A stretch of 64,000 nt of DNA, taken from Prostheceraeus crozeri. Its lineage: Eukaryota; Platyhelminthes; Polycladida; Euryleptidae. The notes under the pieces were generated by a model, which was not told where the DNA came from, did no database searches, and was given only the letters and a program-made list of their open reading frames with translations. Of this stretch, positions 11,661 to 23,696 are shown one piece after another; position 1 is the first letter of the stretch; each line of letters opens with the position of its first letter. The stretch is taken from NCBI GenBank assembly GCA_907163375.1, contig CAJQUW010014310.1:124001-188000 (forward strand), given 5' to 3'. Made by a program: the position numbers and the translations under genes.

Positions 11661-13349
11661 CACTGATTTACAAAATGGCATCATGTGGAAATTTTAGCTA
11701 CATTTCAGAATTCCTAAAATGACATAAAAATGGTCAATGAATGAAATCTAAGCAATGTACACAATTCTTATGATGAGCATAAAATCTATACAGAGTCAAA
11801 AGGTACTCAGTTAGTGGCAAATATACTGTGCAGATTATGTACCACTAGCAAATATAACGTTAGATAAAGTTCAACATTTGCTGGTTCAAAAATTATTTAA
11901 AAATAAGCAGTTGTAAAAAAGAAGAGAGCATCGTTGTTGTATATGATGAAAAATGTATCAAAGATCAATTATCAATACTCCAAATCTACATGCATATTAT
12001 GATTGACTAGAAAATCCTAATTCAAGCTGTTGCAATTTCAAAAGCATGTAGAATAAATAGATTAAACGAACTGTTTGATGTGAACTTGCATGATCCAAAT
12101 AAGAAATTTAGTTATTATTTTTTATAGATCGATTAGCTCTGTTTTTGCCAATGACTGATAACTCGAACACATGAAAGTTTACTCGTAATGAGTTCGTGAC
12201 ATTTTGTATAACACAATCGACAATGCTGCTTATCATACTATGCTTTCAATCGAACTTCCACATCACGTAGAGAATTTCAAGTGTACAAGCAAATAATCTC
12301 CTCATCACCAATGTCTTGTCCGAGATGTCTTCGAGAATATTTCTACATCTTGTGTTGAAGAGTTGGTGTCACAATAATCATTTCCGCTATTTTTAGAAAT
12401 ATATAGTTTTGAAAAGATGAAAATATTTACTAAGACTGTGAATGAGGCTGACAGAAGTAGGGAGAAAGAGACGAAAGAGGGAATGAGATATAGAGATGTT
12501 CCTCCTTCGACTTTCTTAAAATAATTGACAAGATCAAATGTTAATTGAAAATCTTCGACAAAAACAAAAAAAGGTGATGCTAAAATTGTACAATGCAGGG
12601 TTTTCAGTTTGAGAATAAGCGTTCTGATATTCTGATACGCAATTAATAATGTGACTTGTCGTGGAAAAATTTGGTGATGTGACAATTACGTCTTAAAATT
12701 AATTAGTTACCAGCATAGAAATTGTGAAATTCATTGAACTGCTTGGATGAACTTGAATTCTGCACATGCAGTAGCAATATAACTTTCAAAAGTAGCATCA
12801 TGTCCCAATGCCTGATTTCAAAATTGGTAAGAAGGGAATTTCGCTGACTGAAACTGTTAAAAAAAGCACGAGCACAAGACAATCACAAGTATTAGTGAGA
12901 ATATATCAACTTTCGAATACATTTGTGGTCAACTCTGAAAGAAATTGAAAAACTGGCCTCCAAATCTCTGATTTTTAATATTGTGCAGGTTGCTAACAAA
13001 CCCTAGAAAATATCACAGTTTTCTTATCAGTTTTAAAGACGAGGTTCGCACATATTCAAAAACCGCATAGGCTCTCAATCACGATGATTGTCTTGATTAA
13101 AAACAATTCAATGGCTTTCTTTATTTCTAGCTTGAACATGAGTTCGGTGTGATCGATTTGTTGTGTAAATCTGAATAACCTCCTTTCAATGTAAATCTTG
13201 ATTATTTCATTTTTTGTCAATCAGGTTATTCTCTTCAACATAAAAGCAGACGAAATAAAATGGAGCATACATAGATCTTCTATTGCTTCTATCAGTGCGG
13301 ATATTGCTGTTCTGTCTTTGGTGATATATCCAGCCTTTATCAATTATTA
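11661..13349. other. AT-rich stretch without a recognisable gene
   Basis: Nothing coding recognised. A 126-codon open frame on the minus strand at 12305-12685 begins at a TTG, has no family resemblance and two hydrophobic stretches that follow from the T-rich composition; I do not call it a gene. Confidence 0.45.
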
Positions 13350-14802
13350 TTGGCGCTCTAGCGTAGGCGAGTTGTTGGTAGTGTGCTAAGACTAATGAAT
13401 ACCCATCGCATTGTTACTTAACCGAAAACCCGGTATGAGAAATAATGGTAGAAAATCATTGACACTTTCCATAATTGTTTATTTATTGACTTCAATGAAG
13501 CGATATTTTGAAATTGGAAAATATATAAGTGCCAATTTGGGCATGGGTCACCAGTGACTTTTTGATGCTAAAATTGATTATTTATGCATTATGACTTCTG
13601 TAAAATGATATTTCGTAAATAAAACGACAAATGGCTTGCTGTTTTGCAATGCTTACACCACTTGTGGTTCATTTGGTATTCCTAAAAATATATGAACTAC
13701 CCAAAAGCTACTCAAAAATCTGCGCGTATCTCAATCAATTAGCAGTGGTGAAATCTGAAGAAGCAGTCACGTCCTTCCATGAGGCAACTAAATTCGTCAT
13801 CATGTCCATTAAATTGTCATTTAATTTATCATTTGGTTACAAAAATTGAACTGCTTGAATTCAAAATCTGTGATGCAGTAGGCCATACTTCCACTGTGAA
13901 TGCAAATCTGACCTTTGCTTTTAAAAAATAGAGTACAGTAAGTTGCTTTTACATCAAGAAGTCATAAATACGAGAATATTGCATTTTTATAACTCGAATA
14001 AGCAATTTTGTCTGTTATGATGACAATTATTTTTTCTACCACCGTAACCCAATGAGTGACAGGTGACCCATCAATATTTAGGAACCTTTCCTGAAGTAAA
14101 CAGTCGGTGTAGAAACTTTTCCTTTGGCATATACATACTTCAGTACATTGTCCGCTTACATGCCAAGTCTAGTTTTACCATAGAAATTAATAATACCATA
14201 GAATCCACTTCACTATTATTCACTTCTACGAGTTTTACGAAGTGGCATGTAACATACAAAAAAATCATCAATCTTCAAAGCACATTGCAAAGCGATGCAA
14301 AATTTGATGCACACATTTTTTTAACGATTTAAATGAATCGAAAGTTCATTCAGTATTTTCTGATATTAGATTGACTATCAGGTCCCTTGGAAGGGTTAGG
14401 TGATAAGAAACTACAAAACTTCATCGTCTTTGGTGCAGATTTTTGACCTCGAACATCATCATTTTAATGGGTCACCAGGGCTTTCCGGGTCCAGTGAACT
14501 AGTTCTCCCCGTAGTAAATTTACCCGGGTATGGCTGCCACTTTTAATAGGGAGTTGTGACGATGTTATGAGATGTGAACAGAACCTGATGATGATTCTTG
14601 ATATTGGATGAAATAGCAGCTATTCAGGCATCCTTTAATTTTTCAACCGAGGATGCAACTCAATAGTTGATTATTCTATTTACATTGAGTCTGAAAAAAG
14701 CAGCATTTTTTAATTATGCCAGGAGTACTAGCGTAGGCGAAATGTCAGTAGTGTGACAAGAGTAACATTATAATAAATATCCGTCACCAATTTTACTTAA
14801 TG
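13350..14802 (+). repeat. Unclassified repeat bounded by two direct repeats of about 75 bp
   Basis: Similar blocks at 13350-13424 and 14727-14802 both contain CTAGCGTAGGCGA, then a TAGTGTG, and end in TTACTTAA; I estimate about three quarters identity. Between them ATGGGTCACCAG occurs at about 13541 and 14468. The inner block 14517-14695 (starting TTTACCCGGGTATG) recurs in the same orientation at about 38409-38580, so this material is dispersed. No coding sequence is seen. It may be a non-autonomous element, family unknown. Confidence 0.5.
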
Positions 14803-15080
14803 AGCTGATGTTGCTTATTGTCTATAATAAGCCTTATAATAATTATAATACATTGCCTTATAGTCGGTTGTACAATATGTATGAATGTTTGGATTGAATT
14901 TGAGGACGAGCAAGAGTGTGATAGATCTTCATAAATGTTATTTTTGATATTAACGGCTCGGCGCTTCGTCCGTTTTCTATTGGAGCGTGTATGAAGGAAC
15001 TGAAGGAAATCACAGCGTGGACAGTTGCAAAGACCGACATGACAAATCCTCAGGCTGGCTGGCACTACACACAAGATGCA

Positions 15081-15919
15081 GAGGACAATAGTAACTGCGT
15101 CACAACATCACAGATCAAATAGTGAAGTTTAAGTCAAACAAGGAAAGTCACGGAAGTTAAGTCAAGTTAAGTCAATCAAAGTCAAAGTTATTAGATCAAA
15201 TCAGATTCAATACCATGACAAAAATGATGACATAAACGTCATCAACGTACCTAACATACAGCTTGGGTTTGGTCGAATAAAGCATGTGCTGTTCGTGAAA
15301 ACCCACAAAGATGTCCGCGAATGAGCCAGATTGAGGACTGCCCATTGCCAGCTCATCCTTCTGCACGTATACATCACCGTTGAACACAAATTTGACGTCA
15401 GTCGGAACCATCATCAGAAGCTCCCTCAGACTGGTCTCACTAAGAACTTTTGAACCGATCATCGACGGACTCCTGTTTGATCGATACAATGTATCACATA
15501 TTATATCCACTGTTTCACGCACAGGGATATTCGTAAGAAGAATCTTGATGTCTGTTGTCATCCGGACGTCGTCTGTTGATACTGTCATCTCAGCAAGTCT
15601 ATCCCGAAAAGTGAATGAGTCTTTGACGGTGTACTTGCTATAAATTGACGCAATCGGCTTTAAGATCTCAGCATCTATAAGCCTAGCCACTTCATGATGC
15701 AGTGATCCAGTCATTGACAGAACAGGTCGCAGGGGACAGTCTGGTTTATGTATCTTCGGACGACCATAAAGCCTTGGGATTGTGACTCCGGAAGGTAGAG
15801 CATCGATGAACGTTCTGTCCACCTCTCCTGGAAGACGTTACATCTGTGAAGAAGTGTTGGTCTCAATACGAACTCTTTATAGCCGAAGGTGCTGCCAAAA
15901 AGTGGTTGAAGCCCAGTTT
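15081..15919 (-). mobile_element. Penelope-like element, left half with reverse transcriptase
   Basis: A broken Penelope-like retroelement. The minus strand encodes reverse transcriptase motifs typical of the group: LYGRPKIHKPDCPLRPVLS early on, then KDELAMGSPQSGS, and the catalytic YVRYVDDVY near the end. The usual C-terminal GIY-YIG endonuclease is not seen; the frame runs straight into the 3' non-coding part (15081-15215). That part is repeated in opposite orientation at about 20225-20395. The copy has several breaks and is old. The N-RAG-type transposon is inserted at its upper border. Confidence 0.8.
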
Positions 15920-16419
15920 CACACCCGTCGGCTGGGTCGATCAAGCGGTCAAAAATGCGAGCCCTCAGCGACCACTTTTTTGACATCTACTATCATATCT
16001 AAGAACTACTACATAGGTCTCTCAAATCATCTATTGGCTATTCGCCTGCAGGACCAATTTTAAAAAAATTCGAATTTCAAATATTAAATTCCATTATACA
16101 ATTTTTTGATTTCTCTGTATCTGGTTGCAAATGATTTGTACTGTCATATTTTGATAAAGTCTTATCTAGAAATACCCAAAGATTATGCAGAAACACATTC
16201 TAACAAATTTAGACCTACTTAGTCGTCAAAATTCAAATATTTTTGAAACAAATTCAAATTTTAAATTTGAATTTCATGATATATATTTTTTTCATCTCTA
16301 TAACTGCATAGATACGATTTCTATTGCCATTATTTGATAATTATGTATTCATAATTGTTTCAGATTACTCAGAAGCACATTTAAATGTACTAATAAAGAG
16401 AAATTTAACGATCAAAATT
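15920..16419 (+). repeat. Left TIR of the N-RAG-type element (about 500 bp)
   Basis: It aligns as an inverted repeat with 19484-19979 up to the sequence AACGATCAAAATT. Only scattered substitutions and small indels are visible by eye. Its outer 38 bp contain CACACCC, 22 bp, then TCAAAAATG, an arrangement reminiscent of a recombination signal sequence. Confidence 0.9.
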
Positions 16420-16832
16420 CGAAATTTCTAATTAGAAAAATGAATTCCAAAATATTTTCCCCATTATCTCTGTTTTTGTGAGTGCAATATTGAGGCGCAG
16501 GCTTATATCACATCTGTTATGTACATTAATGTACTACAGTGATAGCAACGACAATATATCAAACAATCATATGATGATATTGTTAGCCATATATGCAACG
16601 TGGCGGTTCATAAGTTACCGACTTAATGATATTCTGGTTAACAAACCTATGCGAATTTTATGACATTTTATATAAATTTGTTATCTACATGACTTTATGC
16701 ACTGCAGACGTATTTTTTCTTGTACCGTGATTATCACAATATCCATTTCCTTCATGGGAACTCATATACGAAAAGATGCTTCGGATACAACATTAAAGAT
16801 CTTGTTGTTGTTTGACAAACTGTGTAGATTGT

Positions 16833-16860
16833 CATTGCCGCTGAGTGTTCAGCGGCAATG
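16833..16860. repeat. Perfect 12 bp hairpin upstream of the N-RAG-type gene
   Basis: CATTGCCGCTGA, a 4-base loop GTGT, then TCAGCGGCAATG. It sits about 375 bp upstream of the likely start codon, inside the element and inside AT-rich DNA, so its GC-rich stem stands out. Function unknown. Confidence 0.7.
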
Positions 16861-17235
16861 AAAACCGAACGCCTGAAATTCTTGTCTCTCCTTCTCACTG
16901 ACACCGCAGTAATTCATTGATTTGATCACTATTCACTCGCGCTGCAGCATAGAGTTCAGATGTCCATGCTATTGTCCTCTCCTAACATAGATATCTAATA
17001 ATCCGACCTCTATGCACTACAGTATCTGCTCTGTCAAGAATATCTGTCTGTCTGATAATGGTATAAAACAGGATGAATTCTATTCATGAACGCCGTGTCA
17101 ACATAATTGATTTTAATGCGCGAGCTTCCAAACTGTTTATCAGCAGCAGCTGGTCCGCTTGATCACAATTAACAGTGCCAATATTCTAACGATACGACAT
17201 TACGACTTGATTCTTATCGCGTGTTATCTTTTGTG

Positions 17236-19284
17236 ATGGCACATGCACATACAAACAAAGCTAGAAGTCATGAAGAAAACAGATATAGAGTATGCCTGAT
17301 ATGTATGGAAAAAGGAGACTGTCCAATCACGGATGCCGTTTTACGAAGAATCCGAGCTTTCTTTATAGAAAACTATACAACAAACGATGACTGCCTACCT
17401 GCTGCCATTTGCTCAAATTGTCGCTCAAATCTTCTCAAAATTGAAAGTGGTGTGAAGGAACGGGGTATCTTGCCGGAAGTTTATGATTTTAGCCTTGTGA
17501 AACCAGCTTTTGAAATAAACACGCGATCAGTTGGCTATACATTTTGTGAATGCTTGATATGTCAAATTGCAAGAAAAAAAGGAACGTGTATACCAAAACG
17601 TAAAAAAGGTCGTCCTACTATCAAGTCCCCTGATTCAATGATGTCTCATGATACAAGAAATAGTGTGCAAGTTATATGCGTTCAATGCAAATCTCCGGTT
17701 GGCCGTGGTATCACTCATAAATGTACAGTCAGCACTCTTCGACAAAATATAATAGATATGTGCAAAGATTCTGATAAACGTACGCAGGATGTTGTAGCCA
17801 GCAGTATGATTTCACATAGAAGGAGAGAATCATCTTCTTCTGAGCGACATCATGAACCAAATCTTCATCAGCATTTAGATCTCGAAACAAGAGGGCCAAA
17901 CCGAATCAACCTTGCTATAAATGATCAATCACCAAGAAGCATTGCTGCGAAAAATCTGAGCAATTTACAATTGTCCCTGGGAGCTTCGAACTCCGCCATG
18001 ATTCACAAGGTTATGCCGTTCCTGCGAAGTACTCTTGGTAAAAGTGTTATTGAGTCAAACAGTGATGATTATTTTCGAAGTCGAGATAGTGCTCTGTGAA
18101 TTGTTCTCTTTAGAATTCCAAGTATTTGATGAGATATCTAAGCCTGTTGTGTTTTGTAATGACTTAGTCCAATTAATCCAGCACATCTGCAATGATCGAC
18201 AGATTGACAGCAGCCACACTAACCTTCAATTGAAATTAGGACTGACGGTGGTGGAGGCTATTTCAAGATTTGTATGTCCATACGTACCTCAATTGACAAT
18301 GTTTCATCGTCTTCTGCGACAGGATTTTTGGATTCGAGTGTCAAACGAATTATAATACTGGCAATTGTTCCTGATATAAAAGAAAGTTACACAAATTTAC
18401 GGTTATTATTGGACTTACTCAAAGTAGCTAATCTGGATTTCAAATACACCTACGCAGTTGATCTTAAATTGGCTAATATTGTTGCTGGGATACAAGCACA
18501 CGGGAGTTCATACCCATGTGCTTTCTGCAGTTGTCCGAAAATAAAATTTGGGACTCTTCTTCAGGAAGCTATCCTCTTCGCACAATAGGATCAGTTAAAA
18601 CCGAGGCAAATAGGTATCGTGATACTGGAATTGCAAGATCATGCCAGAGCACAACGAATCCCCCATTAATCAATGGAGAAGATCATGAAATGATAATCAG
18701 CCTTCTCGCACCTCCGGAATTACACTTAATGTTGCGTGTATTCAACAAAGTTTTTCGCCAAATGGAGTCATTATCCCCACGTTCTGCTGAAGTTTGTCGG
18801 CAGTGGGTTTGTCGCGTAGGAATAACTCGCCCAAAAATGCATTCCGGCGAATTTACAGGCAACATGTGCCGCTTGTTGCTGATGAGAACTGATATGCTCC
18901 AATCAATATGCGAGTCAAATGGTTGTCTGGAACTTGTTCCCTACAAGCAATTACTTCAAGAGTTCAATCGTGTTCGTATCACTTGTTTCGGACAAGAATT
19001 GGACCCAAATCTCAATTGTTCTATTAAAGCATTTGAAAAAAGTTACAGCGAATTGCCCATTAGTGTCACTACCAGCGTCCACATTGTAACGAAGCATCTC
19101 ATACAGTTCTGCAAACTAAAACATTCAGCTCTTGGACCATATAGTGAGCAGGCCTCTGAGTCCGTTCATCCGGAATTCTCGGCAATGTACATGTATTGCA
19201 GTAGCAGCAAAGTTGGAGAATCAAATCCAAAATACGGGAAGTCTTTTGGAATGTGTTGTGCGCTATAATGGACGCCACTTGTAA
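17236..19284 (+). pseudogene. N-RAG-type transposon protein, frame-broken
   Basis: The start is the ATG at 17236. The first frame (to 18099) shows the cysteine pattern of the RAG1 N-terminal region: CLIC, ICSNC, CECLIC, a basic run KRKKGRP, then VICVQC followed by GITHKC. Downstream family blocks occur in changing frames: FDEISKPV, then GGGGYFKI and ILAIVPDIKESY, then VDLKLANIVAGIQ and SYPCAFC, then APPELHLMLRVFN, GEFTGNMCR and HIVTKHL. The frame ending LECVVRYNGRHL with TAA at 19284 is the likely true C-terminus. Frame changes lie near 18090, 18245, 18560 and 19245. No RAG1 catalytic core motifs are recognisable by eye, as reported for N-RAG elements. The protein is presumed to act in transposition; its catalytic residues are unknown to me. 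Confidence 0.75.
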
Positions 19285-19483
19285 ATGGATGACTTCAAAC
19301 TTTATATTCATGACTGTTTCATTTGCGATATTGCTAATGACATTTTATAAGTTGATGTCAATGTATTAGTTAATATAAGTGACTCAAAATTGAGATGCAT
19401 ATATTTTTTGGTACTGCGAATGAGGGCTCGTCAGGGATATCGGGGTTCGTAAATAAAACCTATTTTTACTAATATTAAAAAGT

Positions 19484-19979
19484 ATTTTGATCGTTAAATT
19501 TCTCTTTATTAGTACATTTAAATGTGCTTCTGAGTAATCTGAAACAATTATGAATACATAATTATCAAATAATGGCAATAGAAATCGTATCTATGCAGTT
19601 ATAGAGATGAAAAAATATATAATGAAATTCAAATTTAAAATTTGATTTTTTTTCAAAAATATTTGAATTTTGACGACTAAGTAGGTCTAAATTTGTTAGA
19701 ATGTGTTTCTGCATAATCTTTGGGTATTTCTAGATAAGACTTTATCAAAATATGACAGTACAAATCATTTGCAACCAGATACAGAGAAATCTAAAAATTG
19801 TATAATGGAATTTAATATTTGAAATTTGAATTTTTTTAAAATTGGTCCTACAGGCGAATAGCCAATAGATGATTTGAGAGACCTATGTAGTAGTTCTTAG
19901 ATATGATAGTAGATGTCAAAAAAGTGGTCGCTAAGGGCTCGCATTTTTGACCGCTTGATCGACCCAGCCGACGGGTGTG
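19484..19979 (-). repeat. Right TIR of the N-RAG-type element (about 496 bp)
   Basis: Inverted copy of 15920-16419. It ends GACCCAGCCGACGGGTGTG, immediately followed by the AGTTT target duplicate at 19980-19984. Confidence 0.9.
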
Positions 19980-19984
19980 AGTTT

Positions 19985-20400
19985 GTGTGTCCAGAAAGAT
20001 CGTATTTTCGTGTCTATTATTTTGTTATAAGTTTTCTTACTTGCCTTCGTCTTTTTTCATTTTTATTTAATTTCTATTTTTATTGTTAGTATTCCTGTTT
20101 TGATTTCATTTTTGATTTAAATTTTTTCCTTGAATATTTCAGTATTATAATATTACTCAGTTGCATTTTATTCGATTTTTGTATTGTACTTTAGTAAGCA
20201 GTATTATTTCATTGTATTAACAGTATTACTATCATTTTTGTCATGGTATTGAATCTGATTTAATTAATTAACTTTGACTCTGATTTACGCATCTTATGAT
20301 TCCGTTACTTTCTGTGTTTGACTTAAACTTCCCTATTTGATCTGTGATGTTGTGACGTAGCAACTACTGTCCTCTGCATCTTGTGTGTCTGCATCTTCCG
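19985..20400 (+). mobile_element. Penelope-like element, right half in inverted orientation
   Basis: The block 20225-20395 (ATCATTTTTGTCATGGTATT onward, through TTTGACTTAAACTTC to GCATCTTGTGTGT) matches the 3' part of the left half at 15070-15215 in opposite orientation. Inverted terminal duplication is known for Penelope-like elements. No coding sequence is seen in this half. Confidence 0.65.
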
Positions 20401-20687
20401 GGTTATCTACAAATGGGCACCAACAAAACGATTTTTTGATAGTCTTTAGATTAAAATATGTTTGAATAAAACGATTAGATGGAATGAGCAAATATGCTGA
20501 AGCCTCAAGAAAAATTAAGCCACTTTACAATTCAAGTTTAATCAAGGTAACTAAGCTATATCGGTAGTGAAGACCCTAGAAATCCGACTTTACGCTTCAT
20601 TTAATTTCAGGCGCGGCATGATCAACAGCTGTCTTTAATGGTAAATTCAGTTGCTCAGTCAAGCATCAAAATCAGTCAATGCTGCTA

Positions 20688-21693
20688 CACTGTAAATCGC
20701 TCAATACCAATCACATACGAAGGATGCATACCAAAATATTTTTTTGGTATATTTCTGTATTGTCTTAGTGTATATGTGTATGCTTTTCTGATGTTATTTC
20801 ATGTGTTGTATGCTTTACATACTAAAGCCATACCAGCACAATGTTAAAAGAAAGCATAAATCATGTCCAAAGTATCTTGATTTAAGGCCTTTTGTCAATA
20901 AAGATCACACTAATGTTACTACTGTTCTGTAAGTAGTGAGACAATGACATTCAAGAGTCATACTTTCAATACTTAATTCGATTTTAATACACACAAGTCT
21001 AAGACATTTCATGAATTATCAATAAGTATTCAACTATCAACAATTATGCATTATGTAATTTTGAAATAAAGCATATTATCAATCCGAAATAAAAACACAT
21101 TATAATTCATGAACGCAAAAATAGTTATGCTTGAGATTTATAACTCAACATGATTGCACGAAAGATATCGTTTGAATGAACTGATGTTTATCAACTTGAC
21201 TTATAAAGGAGAGATAACTAAACGTCCTGTTAATTTTGCTAGACAAGTATCAACGACGACAGACAATATCGTGGAGCATATAATTCACAATAAATCTAAT
21301 CTAGTTAAATATCACTCTATCAAACAAAAAATATTCGCGACTAATATTACTGAAAAAAGTTATTTGACAGTAGTATGTAATACACATTTTTTGCCATGTG
21401 ACTTAAAGCTGCACATACCAAATACATACCAGAAGCATACGAATGAGGATGAATTTGCATCGGGTTTCGTATATAAAACATGCCAACAACTCGTATTTCA
21501 GTGTAAAACATCACAGATAGAAGAGTTCGTATCGCTACATACCAATCACATACGAAAGTAAGTGAGATTTCGTATGAAAAACATACCAGATCTCTGTAAA
21601 CATACGAGAATCTCGTATCAGATGTTAGTTTCAAATTGTATGTGATTTTGGTATATGTTTGTATGTAATTTTCGTATCCAGCGATTTACTGTG
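20688..21693. mobile_element. 1.0 kb MITE with TA duplication and CACTGTAAATCGCT ends
   Basis: The left end CACTGTAAATCGCT follows TA (20686-20687); the right end AGCGATTTACTGTG is followed by TA (21694-21695; one mismatch between the ends). Many short copies of CATACGAA and CATACCAA in both orientations fill the inner edges (20710-20760, 21415-21675). A 135-codon open frame at 21154-21561 shows no family resemblance. TA duplications suggest a Tc1/mariner-type source of transposase. Confidence 0.75.
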
Positions 21694-21695
21694 TA

Positions 21696-23678
21696 GATTT
21701 AAGAATGAAAATTACTGGTATAGATTCCTGTTCGGCGTTGTATTGAAAATGACTTTATCAAAGTGACTTTGTACTTAAAGTGAAAAAACTATAAGTTGTT
21801 ATCCACCGGACCCGATCCCATCGTTTGGTTATCATGACAGAGGTCCACGACGTAGGTCCATAGACTTGCTGAATAACTAACTGTGTTTTAACAGAAATTT
21901 CTTTCTTCCACATTTTTTATCTCAATAAATATATAGGGAGAAAATATATTGTCGACACTGACATTTCTTTGATCGACACTGATTGTTTTTCTTTGATTTT
22001 CACTTTTTGCATCCTCCAATATTCAATCAGTGACATGTGATTTATAAACTTTCATTTTCCAAGCATTTGGATGGGTGTTTATATAAATTTGTAAGGTAAT
22101 CTGGTAGCAATCGAGTGTTTTCGCGGCTATTTTGGATTCTTTTCTATGTACAAAGCGGACACTGAGATGCAATTTTTCTGTTTAAATATTCTAATTCCTG
22201 ACTCTTTTAGTATCCGAATGGTATATCATAATTGCAGTTAGACCGTTATATTCAGTTTTGCAACAGATGCAAAGTAAGTATATTAACTGATTTTCCACTA
22301 TGTCCCGCAATCGACGTTTAAAAACGGCGTCAGTTAAGGGGCATTTTGTGCTTATTTCGTACACTAGATGAAAAGGTACACATAAAGTCGTAAAGAGTTG
22401 CTCAGATTCAGTTGACATATATTCTCAGCTGTCATGGACTTCATTGCTATACGCTGATGTTGATCTAGCATTTGATCTGATTATTGTAAGGAACGTCGGT
22501 TACGGGACATTTTGTGGTAGAAAAAGTACAATTATTTTGATGATATCACCAAACATTAGTCATTAATTCAATATAGCTGTAACCGATGAAACGTTTTTGT
22601 TCACAACCAATGAAGATGTTTCGTGGGTTAGATTCATGTTCTGATGTATCAGATGAAAATTGAAGGCGTCGGTTACGGGACATAGCAAATCGAGGACATC
22701 TACTTTTTGGACCGAAGTTTTTCATGTAGGTTCTGAGATATATCAACTTCCTACTGTATAAAAATGAAATTGAGCAGGCGAGATGCATTTTATCCGTTTT
22801 AAAGTAATATCACATGGTGGAGATTGGATTGAATTAGTGGTGTTGGTGCTTAGGATATACGTTTGTAGGGAATTCACAAATCTATGCTGATCAGGTATGT
22901 TCAATGAATTTCTTCAGCTTATGAAACATTGTTTCGTATACTACACATATCACAAAATATCGCAGACGTAAAAATAAGTCATTTGATCTATTTTTGTAGT
23001 AGTCATCAAAAGACATGTTTTCGTCAGAAAGTGGGAGAAAAATCCGGATTTACCCTCATAATAGGATCATGTCGAAACTCTTCATCTAAAACATCTTCGT
23101 CAAAATTCTGAGGATGTTTGAATTTAAAGATACAGCTGCAATCGTAGCTGGTATTCCGGTTGCAGTCAGACCTGTGTTGCAGTTTCACCGATTTTGATCA
23201 TTCATCTAAAGTCCATTTTCGTTGATCGCAAAAGCATGCTGACGAGGCACACTGAATGTGCGAACTCATAAGATGAGCGCCATGGATGGAGCGCATAAGT
23301 AGACTTCTCGCATGTGCATGTATTCTCACAAGCGTTCATAATACAAGCATCATTTATACTGATGATTTTAGGAACCTGAATTTGCTGCCGGTGCCAACTG
23401 TGCTGAAAAATATGTTAGGCTCCTTCATCGCTATAACGAACTTTCTACAAAGATGGTGTTTATGGAGATCTATCGTAATTTTGCTCACCCTCCTTAGTCC
23501 AAACATTCATACAACGGATTAAATCAAACGTTTCTCTCGAGGTTCGCTGCAGCGAGTCCCGGCTGTATTTTCAAAATGCAGTCCTTTCTAGTCTTATTTT
23601 ATTTCATTCTATAATGTCGGTTTTCTATGTAATAACTTAGACTTTTTCATCTTCAGATTCATTTATCAAGATTGTGTT
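21696..23678. other. Stretch without a recognisable gene; short repeated motif
   Basis: The motif GTCGGTTACGGGACAT is present at 22495-22510 and 22668-22683, with a degenerate copy at about 22329-22350 (GTCAGTTAAGGGGCATTTTG) and an inverted trace at about 22303. No coding region is recognised. Confidence 0.45.
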
Positions 23679-23696
23679 GAGAGAGAGAGAGAGAGA
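23679..23696. repeat. (GA)n microsatellite at a LINE 3' end
   Basis: Nine GA dinucleotides directly at the 3' border of the adjacent minus-strand LINE, suggesting that the simple repeat is the element's tail or its target. Confidence 0.85.

Larger units (their letters stand above)
15920..19979 (+). mobile_element. N-RAG-type DNA transposon with long TIRs and 5 bp target duplication
   Basis: A 4060 bp transposon with both ends present. It begins CACACCCGTCGGCTGGGTCG at 15920 and ends with the reverse complement at 19979. The flanking AGTTT occurs on both sides (15915-15919 and 19980-19984), a 5 bp target duplication. It interrupts a Penelope-like element, which dates it as the younger insertion. 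CAC termini plus 5 bp duplications are shared by Transib, RAG and N-RAG elements. The internal gene (17236-19284) matches the N-RAG type described from Aplysia by Panchin and Moroz. The TIRs still align over about 500 bp with few differences, while the gene carries several frameshifts. Confidence 0.85.

Noticed and set aside
12305-12685. 126-codon minus-strand open frame
   Set aside because: TTG start, no motif, hydrophobic stretches explained by T-rich composition, no splice or repeat context.
17236-19284. A full RAG1-like or Transib-like catalytic core
   Set aside because: Resemblance is to the N-RAG family and RAG1 N-terminus only; I could not place the core catalytic acidic residues.
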